Source: Desulfobacterales bacterium
GTDB taxonomy: Bacteria; Desulfobacterota; Desulfobulbia; Desulfobulbales; BM004
DNA length: 5,777 nt
Direction: 5' to 3'
Assembly: GCA_030621655.1 (NCBI GenBank)
Contig: JAUXHH010000112.1
Coordinates: forward strand, 1 to 5,777
Numbering within the stretch: the first letter of the stretch is position 1; every line of letters starts with the position of its first letter. The position numbers and the translations under genes are program-made. Positions 1-4,994 of this stretch are shown here, piece after piece. Below the pieces are notes generated by a model that worked only from the letters and a program-made list of their open reading frames with translations, was not told where the DNA came from and made no database searches.

Positions 1-86
1 ATTCCTTCAATTTCAGAAAGTGCTTTGGTTACTGAAGCAACACAGTGCTGGCAGGACATTCCTTTTACTTTTATTGTGGTTGGCAT
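1..86 (-). CDS. Heavy-metal-associated (HMA) domain protein, N-terminal part
   Basis: This minus-strand gene starts with ATG at 86-84 and runs off the left edge, so only 28 complete codons are visible. The translation begins MPTTIKVKGMSCQHC, followed by a helix-like VASVTKALSEIEG. GMxCxxC is the metal-binding loop of HMA domains (PF00403), which carry Cu(I) or another soft metal between two cysteines, here C12 and C15. The short leader before the loop and the absence of a signal peptide fit a small cytosolic CopZ-like chaperone. They equally fit the first domain of a P-type copper or heavy-metal ATPase, and the missing 3' part would decide. The start is supported by AGGAG read on the minus strand about 8-9 bases upstream and by a good promoter further up. 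It is transcribed away from the bat genes. Identity as an HMA domain is secure; the full protein is not known. Confidence 0.85.
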   Translation of the reverse strand, partial: MPTTIKVKGMSCQHCVASVTKALSEIEG

Positions 87-147
87 TGTACTATCTCCTA
101 TGTCTGACTATTCAATTCTCGTATTAAGAAAATTTGTTGTTTAATTG

Positions 148-176
148 ACTATATGCATTCATATTGTGCCGGTCAA
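148..176 (-). promoter_or_regulatory. Sigma70-type promoter for the HMA gene
   Basis: Read on the minus strand, TTGACC (176-171) and TATAGT (153-148) each match the -35 and -10 consensus at five of six positions, with a 17-bp spacer. Transcription would start near 141, leaving a leader of roughly 55 bases that contains the AGGAG before ATG 86. The -35 overlaps a perfect 10-bp palindrome, TCAAATTTGA (173-182), which could be an operator but matches no regulator site I can name. Confidence 0.55.
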
Positions 177-199
177 ATTTGAAAATGTTACAATTGGAC

Positions 200-227
200 T
201 TGCAAATGAGAAATGATTAATTATAAA
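200..227 (+). promoter_or_regulatory. Candidate promoter for the batC-batD-batE operon
   Basis: TTGCAA (200-205) and TATAAA (222-227) are separated by 16 bp and match consensus at four and five of six positions. Start of transcription would be near 234, about 40 bases before the proposed TTG start of batC. A 14-bp perfect palindrome, TAATTTTAAAATTA (240-253), lies just downstream, where a repressor could act. AT-rich DNA gives chance matches, so this is tentative. Confidence 0.35.
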
Positions 228-275
228 TTGTCGGTCGCGTAATTTTAAAATTATAAACCCATACAGAGATTCTTT

Positions 276-1433
276 TTGCAATTAATTATCGGCTTCATAG
301 TATTGATACTTTTTTTTCCGGCTACAATTCAAGCTGAATCGGTGCGCAGTCTTGTCGAGTCGGGCAACAAGGCATACGAGCAGGGCGATTATGCCAATTC
401 TCTGGACAGCTATGATAAGGCTGCTGAAGCTGAACCTGATTCGGCCATTGTCCTTTTCAACAGGGGGAATGCCATGTATAAGCAGGGTGAATATGCAGAT
501 GCCTTTAATGTATATGAGCAGGCAGCCGTAAAGGCAATGGAAGATAATGACCCTATGCTTGAAGCGCAAAGCCGTTATAATATGGGTAACAGCTCTTTTC
601 GCAAGGCAGAAGCCCTGAGCCGGAATAATCCCGAGAAGGCTCTTGATGAATTTAACAGAGGCAGCGAATATTTTCAGTCTGCAGTAAAACTTGACCCCAA
701 ATTTTTTGAGGCAGCACATAATCTGCAAGTGTCCAGAATGGCTGCAAAGAAGGTTGAGGAATTGATCAGGAAACAGCAACAGCAGGCCCAGCAGCAGGAA
801 AAGGCCAAAGAGCAGATAAAAAAAGACCTGGAGGAACTGAGCGAGCAGCAAAATGAGGCTGCTGAACAAAGCGAAAGCGCTGACCAGGAACAGCAACAGT
901 CGCAGGGACCAGGATCTGAATCTGATCAGCAGATGGACCAACTGGCTGCAAATCAGAAGGAGATCACTGAAAGAACAAAATCAGTAAGCGATAAACTTGA
1001 GCAGTTGAATGACCGGTCGAATCCGCAACTTTCAGATGAAATGGCTCAGGAGCATATAAAAAGAGCTCTTGATAAGCAGGAGTCAGCCCGGGAGGACCTG
1101 GAGCAGAAAAGGCCGGATCAGGCAAGCGTGGATCAGAAGGAAGCGGCTGAAGAATTACAGAAGGCCTTGCAGCAACTAGAGCAGGGAGAGAAAGAGGAAC
1201 AGAAAAAGGACAGCGCAGAACAGGAGCAGGAAGGTTCAGAAAGTAAAGGGCAGGATGAGCAGCAATTGCAGGAAGAAAGAAAGAATGATCAAAACCCGCC
1301 GGCTGATTCTCAGAAAGAGCAGACCCCATCAGGCGAGTCGCCGGAAGATATTATCAACGACGAAATAGAGAGCAGAAAATATCGCAGGAGTAATGGCGGC
1401 ACCGGTTACAAACCTGTTGATAAGGATTGGTAG
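276..1433 (+). CDS. batC: BatC-like TPR protein with long Glu/Gln-rich coiled region
   Basis: This is an envelope protein of the Bat (Bacteroides aerotolerance) family. The N-terminus is hydrophobic (residues 3-20, ending IQA before ES) and acts as a signal peptide or anchor. TPR units lie at about 24-57, 58-91 and 98-147, with typical GNxxYxxGDYxxAxxxYxxA patterns. Residues 155-350 are highly charged and rich in Q, E and K, likely coiled coil or disordered. The end, IINDEIESRKYRR through YKPVDKDW, resembles the conserved tail of BatC or BatB-BatC proteins. It is first in a batC-batD-batE series but lacks the usual upstream VWA genes. The start is uncertain. TTG at 276 has only a weak GAG ribosome site and gives an n-region with no positive charge. 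The frame is open back to 249, and starting at the ATA at 261 would add MQRFFL, a better signal peptide but a very rare start codon. No in-frame ATG or GTG is available. Family assignment is firm; the start is not. Confidence 0.82.
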   Translation: MQLIIGFIVLILFFPATIQAESVRSLVESGNKAYEQGDYANSLDSYDKAAEAEPDSAIVLFNRGNAMYKQGEYADAFNVYEQAAVKAMEDNDPMLEAQSRYNMGNSSFRKAEALSRNNPEKALDEFNRGSEYFQSAVKLDPKFFEAAHNLQVSRMAAKKVEELIRKQQQQAQQQEKAKEQIKKDLEELSEQQNEAAEQSESADQEQQQSQGPGSESDQQMDQLAANQKEITERTKSVSDKLEQLNDRSNPQLSDEMAQEHIKRALDKQESAREDLEQKRPDQASVDQKEAAEELQKALQQLEQGEKEEQKKDSAEQEQEGSESKGQDEQQLQEERKNDQNPPADSQKEQTPSGESPEDIINDEIESRKYRRSNGGTGYKPVDKDW

Positions 1434-1503
1434 GGAAAGACAAGGTTTCAAGGGGCCAAGGTCTCAAGGATTCAAGGGAAAAGATTAAAGGGAAAAAGCC
1501 ACT

Positions 1504-1541
1504 AGCTATCAGCGGTCAGCGTTTAGCAATCAGCTGTCAGC
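1504..1541. repeat. Heptamer array, AGCNNTC x5
   Basis: Five 7-bp units run without a gap: AGCTATC, AGCGGTC, AGCGTTT, AGCAATC and AGCTGTC, then a final AGC. The AGC core is invariant, the last two bases are TC in four of five units, and the middle two bases vary. The array lies inside the inverted-repeat element between batC and batD. It is too short and lacks spacers for a CRISPR. Confidence 0.7.
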
Positions 1542-1567
1542 AACAAGAAAATAAGAAAGGGCGAAGA

Positions 1568-1595
1568 CAAGGATTCAAGGTATCAAGGGTTAAGG
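1568..1595. repeat. Internal CAAGG octamer array
   Basis: CAAGG recurs at 1568, 1576 and 1584 with an exact 8-bp period, then a drifted TAAGG at 1591. This is the same unit as the outer arms of the surrounding element. Positions 1574-1589 could pair with part of the right arm, so it may be a second, decayed copy of the left arm or an alternative pairing partner. Confidence 0.6.
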
Positions 1596-1641
1596 AAAAA
1601 ATTGATTCGGGGACTGAATTAAAGTTTCTTAATAAAGAAAG

Positions 1642-1720
1642 CAAAATTAAGAATGACGAAGTTATTTGGAGTTATGGAAATTTTTATACGCCTTTTTGTA
1701 AATCATCATTCTGTATTTTG
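1642..1720. repeat. Inner inverted repeat (18-bp arms)
   Basis: Arm 1642-1659 (CAAAATTAAGAATGACGA) and arm 1703-1720 are reverse complements at 15 of 18 positions, with 43 bp between them. The right arm is only 3 bp from the outer right arm at 1724, whereas the left arm is about 160 bp from the outer left arm. This suggests repeat arrays were added to the left half of an originally compact nested hairpin. A small TTTCTT/AAGAAA hairpin (1625-1640) lies just upstream. Confidence 0.55.
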
Positions 1721-1799
1721 GTGTTTTCCCTTGACACCTTGAGACCTTGACCCCTTGAAACCTGTAAAAATCAGTGCCCCTGTGCCTATAAAAAATATC

Positions 1800-3695
1800 A
1801 TGATCAAAAACAAGCACTTCATAAATATATTACTATCCGGGCTTATTTTTCTTCTTGCCTGCCTGCAGCCTTTTAATGCTTTAGCTGATACCATAAGTGT
1901 GCAGGCCCAGGTGGACAAACAGGAAGTGACGGTTGGAGAATCTTTTCTGCTGCAGATAAAAATTGACGGCGATGATTCTCCTGCTGAACCTGATCTTTCA
2001 GGATTGCAGGATTTTACGGTGCAGCCCAGGGGTGGCGGTCAGAATAACCGGGAATCCATCACTATCATCAATGGCAAGGTTAGCCGGATTTCTGAACGTG
2101 GTTATGTTTTTCGTTATGCTTTAACACCAAAGCGGGACGGTATACTGATAATTCCAGCCCTGGCAATTACTGCTGCAGGCAAGACCCTGTTAAGCCAGCC
2201 TATTACTATAAAGGTATCAAAACCTCAGCAGACTGATGAGTTCAAGCTGCTTCAGATTCTTTCTGAAACCGAATGCTATGTCGGGCAGCCGCTGGTTTTT
2301 TCGGTCGTATGGTATGTTAACAGGGACATCGAGGGATTTCAGTTCCTCCTGCCTGTTCTTGAAGATCAGCGGTTTGAGATTGTAGATTTCCCAGCAGACA
2401 AAAATTATAGCGGCCAGGATGCCATAGCCATTAATCTGCATGGCAGTAATGTTATTGCCCGAAAAGGGAAGACAGGTCAGCATACGACCGTGACCCTGCG
2501 TAAGATTCTCATCCCCAGAGAACCCGGAGTATATTCCCTTGAATCTGCCTCGGTGTCGAGCAGGGTTGTTACGGGCTATCGGCAGCAAAGAGGCGGGCAG
2601 CCTGGAAGCCCATTTAATAACCGGTTTTTCGATGATATGTTTGGCCGACGTCAGCCCATCTTTAAGCAGTTTATTACCCAATCACCTCCCTTGCAGCTGA
2701 ATGTGCAGCCCCTGCCGGATGAGGACCAACCGCAGGGTTTCAGCGGTCTTGTCGGCCAGTACAGCCTTGCTGCCGATGCAAGTCCAACCGAGGTGAATGT
2801 CGGTGATCCAATTACATTGAATATCATGGTAACCGGTGCAGAGTATCTTGATAATGTCACTTTGCCGCCACTGAAAAACCAGCCGGGGATGGTTAACTTC
2901 AAGGTGCCTGAGGAAATTGGCCAGGGTGAGATTGACGGCAGGGTGAAAATGTTTACCCAGACCATCAGGGCAAAGGACCCATCGATAACTGAAATCCCCG
3001 GTATCATTCTTGACTACTTCAACCCGGAGACAGGCACGTACGAGTCAACACATTCAAATGCTATTCCCCTGCAGGTGAAAGCAACAAAGGTAGTAACCGC
3101 CAGGGATGCTGAGGGCATCACGCCGGGTGAAGGGAAAAGTGAGCTGACTACACTGGATAAAGGTATAGCCTACAATTATGTTGGGGATGATGTTCTTGTG
3201 AACCAGCATGTTGAAATTGGCTCATGGTTCAGTTCTCCCGTCGGTTTGATACTTCTCCTTTTTCCGCCAACAGCCTATTTGCTGATTCTGGTACCCATTT
3301 CAATAAGGCGCAAACGTCTGCTGGATGCAGATGCTCTGCAGGCAAAAAGAGCGCTGCACGACTTTTCCAGGGAAGTGGCAAAGCTGCAGAAGGACATGCA
3401 GCGGCACACCTTGCAAGGAACAGCAGGCGGGCTTGTAGAAGCGATAAGGGGCTATCTCGGCAATCGGTTGCAGATGCCTGCAGGTGCTTTGGTTTTTGCA
3501 GATGTTGCTGAGCGTTTAAAGCGGCGGGGAGTTGATAGTGCTTTACTTACTGATTTGCAGGATATTCTGGACTGGTGCGAAGCCTATCATTATGGGGGTA
3601 TTGATACAAATGGGAGCGGCCAGGCCAGCCTTGGAAAAATGCTTGATAATGCTTTGATTTTATTTAAAAATATTGATCTATGTTTCAAAAAATAA
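1800..3695 (+). CDS. batD: BatD, oxygen-tolerance protein
   Basis: This is a membrane protein of the BatD family (PF13584), part of the Bat envelope complex linked to oxygen or stress tolerance; its biochemical role is not established. From ATG 1800 it has 631 residues. There is a signal peptide with ALA before D at about 29. Beta-rich Ig-like extracytoplasmic domains lie at roughly 31-140, 142-305 and 318-430, including a VDKQEVTVGESFLLQI strand pattern and PDLSGLQDF typical of the family. One membrane span is at about 480-502, then Arg/Lys (IRRKR) and a helical cytoplasmic tail to 631. The frame is open upstream to a TTG at 1755, but that codon is in the right arm of the inverted repeat and would bury the signal peptide, so ATG 1800 is preferred. 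No clear Shine-Dalgarno precedes it. A cysteine at residue 21 (LLAC) makes a lipoprotein a weaker alternative. It overlaps batE by 16 bp. Confidence 0.88.
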   Translation: MIKNKHFINILLSGLIFLLACLQPFNALADTISVQAQVDKQEVTVGESFLLQIKIDGDDSPAEPDLSGLQDFTVQPRGGGQNNRESITIINGKVSRISERGYVFRYALTPKRDGILIIPALAITAAGKTLLSQPITIKVSKPQQTDEFKLLQILSETECYVGQPLVFSVVWYVNRDIEGFQFLLPVLEDQRFEIVDFPADKNYSGQDAIAINLHGSNVIARKGKTGQHTTVTLRKILIPREPGVYSLESASVSSRVVTGYRQQRGGQPGSPFNNRFFDDMFGRRQPIFKQFITQSPPLQLNVQPLPDEDQPQGFSGLVGQYSLAADASPTEVNVGDPITLNIMVTGAEYLDNVTLPPLKNQPGMVNFKVPEEIGQGEIDGRVKMFTQTIRAKDPSITEIPGIILDYFNPETGTYESTHSNAIPLQVKATKVVTARDAEGITPGEGKSELTTLDKGIAYNYVGDDVLVNQHVEIGSWFSSPVGLILLLFPPTAYLLILVPISIRRKRLLDADALQAKRALHDFSREVAKLQKDMQRHTLQGTAGGLVEAIRGYLGNRLQMPAGALVFADVAERLKRRGVDSALLTDLQDILDWCEAYHYGGIDTNGSGQASLGKMLDNALILFKNIDLCFKK

Positions 3696-4543
3696 TAAAG
3701 AATAATTCTGCAGCCTTGATGAAAACAGGAATTGTGCTGGTTTGCCTGTTATTGTCATTAACCGGTGTTGTCCTGGCTGGAGAGCCATCGGCAGAAAGTG
3801 AAAAAAAAGAACTCTACAGCCAGGGGCAGGAGTTTTTTCATCAGGCTACTGAAATAAGTGCATCAAACCCGGAAACTGCCAAAGATCTCTATGCCAAGGC
3901 TCTTCTTCGTTTTAATCGACTTGTAGAGGAGGGAGGTGTCAGAAACGGTAAACTTTTTTACAATATAGGCAATATCAACTTTCTCTTTAATGATATAGGC
4001 AGAGCAATACTTAATTACCGCAGGGCGGAACAGTACATTCCCAACGACCCCAACCTGGCAAAGAATTTAGCCTATGCCAGGAATATGCGTCAGGATAAGC
4101 TGGAAATTAAGGATCAGAAGAAAATCCAGCAGACCCTGTTTTTCTTTCATTATGATTTTGGAACCAAAACAAGATTGATCCTTTTCGGCATAGCGTATGT
4201 GTTTTTCTGGATATTTGCCGGGATAAAGATTTTTTTACAACGCCCCTTTACCATCTGGGTGCTTACCATCTCTTTATTTTTTACCCTGTTGTTCGGCACC
4301 TCTCTTTATGCTGAACAATATCAGTCAACCAGAAACTTGGAAGGGGTCATCCTTGGCCCTGAAGTCATTGCCCGCCAGGGAGACGCAAAATCCTACCAGC
4401 CGAGTTTTGAGAATCCCCTGCATGCCGGAACAGAATTTATGCTGTTGGAAGACAGAGGAGCCTGGTGGCAGATTGAGCTGCCTGACGGCCGTAACTGCTG
4501 GATTCCCTCCGGTTCCGGCGCGTTGGTGAGACTTGATTATTGA
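3680..4543 (+). CDS. batE: BatE-like protein: TPR, two membrane spans, SH3-like domain
   Basis: This is the last gene of the Bat set. Residues 15-33 form a signal peptide ending VLA before GE. Residues 40-140 hold TPR-like helices, clearest at 91-134 (FYNIGNINFLFNDIGRAILNY, then PNDPNLAKNLAYAR). Membrane spans lie at about 164-186 and 190-211. Residues 222-285 resemble a bacterial SH3 domain, with GAWWQIELPDGRNCWIP as the signature. This order matches BatE proteins, which are thought to scaffold or tether the Bat complex in the envelope. ATG 3680 overlaps the batD end by 16 bp, implying translational coupling. ATG 3719, 24 bp past the batD stop, would give a more compact signal peptide (MKTGIVLVCLLL). 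Neither has an obvious ribosome site. The TGA stop at 4541-4543 lies inside the left arm of the next inverted repeat, so the element supplied or overran the gene's end. Confidence 0.82.
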   Translation: MFQKIIKNNSAALMKTGIVLVCLLLSLTGVVLAGEPSAESEKKELYSQGQEFFHQATEISASNPETAKDLYAKALLRFNRLVEEGGVRNGKLFYNIGNINFLFNDIGRAILNYRRAEQYIPNDPNLAKNLAYARNMRQDKLEIKDQKKIQQTLFFFHYDFGTKTRLILFGIAYVFFWIFAGIKIFLQRPFTIWVLTISLFFTLLFGTSLYAEQYQSTRNLEGVILGPEVIARQGDAKSYQPSFENPLHAGTEFMLLEDRGAWWQIELPDGRNCWIPSGSGALVRLDY

Positions 4544-4555
4544 AGATTTGAGAAA

Positions 4556-4576
4556 TTGAAGATTGAAGATTGAAGA
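4556..4576. repeat. Tandem heptamer TTGAAGA x3
   Basis: There are three perfect head-to-tail copies of TTGAAGA, with a further copy at 4540-4546 that includes the batE stop codon. They make up most of the left arm of the 33-bp inverted repeat; in the right arm the matching units read TTTTCAA (4775-4788). Confidence 0.75.
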
Positions 4577-4589
4577 TTAACTCCAAATA

Positions 4590-4615
4590 TTAGGCACTTC
4601 AAGTACTTTAGGCAC
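4590..4615. repeat. Direct repeat TTAGGCAC, 18-bp period
   Basis: TTAGGCAC occurs at 4590-4597 and 4608-4615, with the palindrome AAGTACTT (4601-4608) between and abutting the second copy. This is another short repeat family inside the post-batE element. No function can be assigned. Confidence 0.5.
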
Positions 4616-4637
4616 CTGTAAAATTGAAGAATTAAAA

Positions 4638-4667
4638 AGTCATCAGCATACATAACTGCTGATGATT
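4638..4667. other. Hairpin inside the post-batE element
   Basis: TCATCAGCA (4640-4648) pairs perfectly with TGCTGATGA (4657-4665) around an 8-base loop, extendable by one G-U and one A-U pair. It could help end or process the bat transcript. There is no U-run directly after it, so it is not a standard intrinsic terminator. Confidence 0.5.
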
Positions 4668-4693
4668 GGCAGAAGAGTGAAGATTGTTTTTGC

Positions 4694-4714
4694 TGTCAAC
4701 TCGTAACGTGTAAC
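4694..4714. repeat. Heptamer array, NNGTAAC-type x3
   Basis: TGTCAAC, TCGTAAC and GTGTAAC are three consecutive 7-bp units with AAC fixed at the end. This is the third phased heptamer family in the two intergenic elements of this window. It is short and degenerate, so weaker than the AGCNNTC array. Confidence 0.45.
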
Positions 4715-4755
4715 TTTAAACATTTATACCCCCTCGTGGGGTACTTAATTAAAGT
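4713..4755. other. GC-rich hairpin with AT-rich outer stem
   Basis: TACCCC (4727-4732) pairs with GGGGTA (4738-4743) around a five-base loop. Outside it, ACTTTAA (4713-4719) pairs with TTAAAGT (4749-4755). The GC core stands out sharply in AT-rich DNA. There is no U-tract on either strand, so it may be a protein-binding or transcript-stabilising structure rather than a terminator. Confidence 0.5.
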
Positions 4756-4857
4756 AAAGATTTTCTACCATAAATTTTCAATTTTCAATTTTTCAAATCT
4801 TCAATTTTGTTAAATTTCCTCCCATCCAGAAAACTATTTCCCATAAAAAATACACCC

Positions 4858-4875
4858 CCTTGATATAAGTCAAGG
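4858..4875. promoter_or_regulatory. FNR/HcpR-family operator upstream of hcp
   Basis: CCTTGATATAAGTCAAGG is a near-palindrome containing TTGAT-N4-GTCAA, which matches the FNR/DNR consensus TTGAT-N4-ATCAA at nine of ten defined positions. CRP/FNR-family regulators, including HcpR, are known to control hcp in many anaerobes. The centre at 4866.5 is about 41.5 bp before a start site expected near 4908, the usual class II activator position. Which family member binds cannot be told from this window. Confidence 0.65.
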
Positions 4876-4891
4876 ATCATTCTCCCTGATT

Positions 4892-4963
4892 CATATAGAT
4901 TGCATGAAACAGAACGCAATGAAGGCATTAGTTTTTGATTAAAATTTATATGCAATCTAAATG
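4892..4963. repeat. 14-bp inverted repeat in the hcp promoter and leader
   Basis: CATATAGATTGCAT (4892-4905) and ATGCAATCTAAATG (4950-4963) are reverse complements at 13 of 14 positions, with 44 bp between. The left copy covers the proposed -10 and the right copy lies in the leader, so paired protein binding to DNA is more likely than an RNA stem. The regulator is unknown. Confidence 0.45.
4896..4901 (+). promoter_or_regulatory. Candidate -10 element of the hcp promoter
   Basis: TAGATT matches TATAAT at four of six positions, including the first two and the last. It sits where the -10 should be if the upstream box works at -41.5. No good -35 is present, as expected for an activator-dependent promoter. 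The predicted leader is about 87 bases. Confidence 0.4.
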
Positions 4964-4982
4964 AACCAAAAAACTTATTTAA

Positions 4983-4987
4983 AGGAG
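4983..4987 (+). promoter_or_regulatory. Ribosome binding site of hcp
   Basis: AGGAG lies seven bases before ATG 4995. It is much stronger than anything before batC, batD or batE, which suggests hcp is translated far more efficiently. Confidence 0.85.
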
Positions 4988-4994
4988 AACAAAA

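Larger units (their letters stand above)
1443..1763. repeat. Long inverted-repeat element between batC and batD (40-bp arms)
   Basis: Left arm 1443-1482 and right arm 1724-1763 are reverse complements at 37 of 40 positions, enclosing 241 bp. The left side is a phased octamer array: CAAGG occurs at 1441, 1449, 1457, 1465 and 1473. The right side has CCTTG at 1729, 1737, 1745 and 1753. The three variable bases between cores correspond across the arms (TTT/TTT, GGC/GGT, TCT/TCT, ATT/TGT, GAA/GAA), so the arms share one origin and are not two independent simple repeats. The element lies 7-9 bp after the batC stop and ends 36 bp before the batD ATG, inside a presumed operon. It encodes no transposase and I see no clear target duplication. 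It could be a non-autonomous mobile element or a transcript-folding element. Confidence 0.75.
4539..4805. repeat. Long inverted-repeat element after batE (33-bp arms)
   Basis: Left arm 4539-4571 and right arm 4773-4805 are reverse complements at 30 of 33 positions, with 201 bp between. All three differences put G in the left arm opposite T in the right arm (left positions 4552, 4561, 4568). A plus-strand transcript could therefore pair along the whole arm using G-U wobbles, whereas the complementary strand could not. TTGA cores recur at 4540, 4548, 4556, 4563 and 4570, mirrored as TCAA on the right. The element starts within the last codons of batE and ends about 50 bp before the hcp operator. 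No coding capacity is seen inside. It is similar in plan, but not in sequence, to the element at 1443-1763. Confidence 0.75.

Noticed and set aside
282..1329. Minus-strand open frames opposite batC
   Set aside because: They are antisense shadows of a Gln/Glu-rich gene, with no ribosome site or recognisable domain.
1441..1595. CRISPR array
   Set aside because: Units are 7-8 bp with no 30-bp spacers and no cas genes nearby; these are phased simple repeats.
1427..1750. Plus-strand open frame of 107 codons between batC and batD
   Set aside because: Its protein is a translation of the repeat arrays (SRGQGLKDSREK, LAISGQRLAISC), it overlaps the batC end, and it resembles no protein family.
1443..1763. 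Insertion sequence with transposase
   Set aside because: There is no transposase coding capacity and no visible target-site duplication; at most a non-autonomous element.
1755..1799. TTG 1755 as the start of batD
   Set aside because: It lies inside the right arm of the inverted repeat and would put 15 unrelated residues before a complete signal peptide that begins at ATG 1800.
4638..4743. Intrinsic terminators for the bat operon
   Set aside because: Both hairpins lack a U-run directly after the stem on either strand, so I list them only as hairpins.
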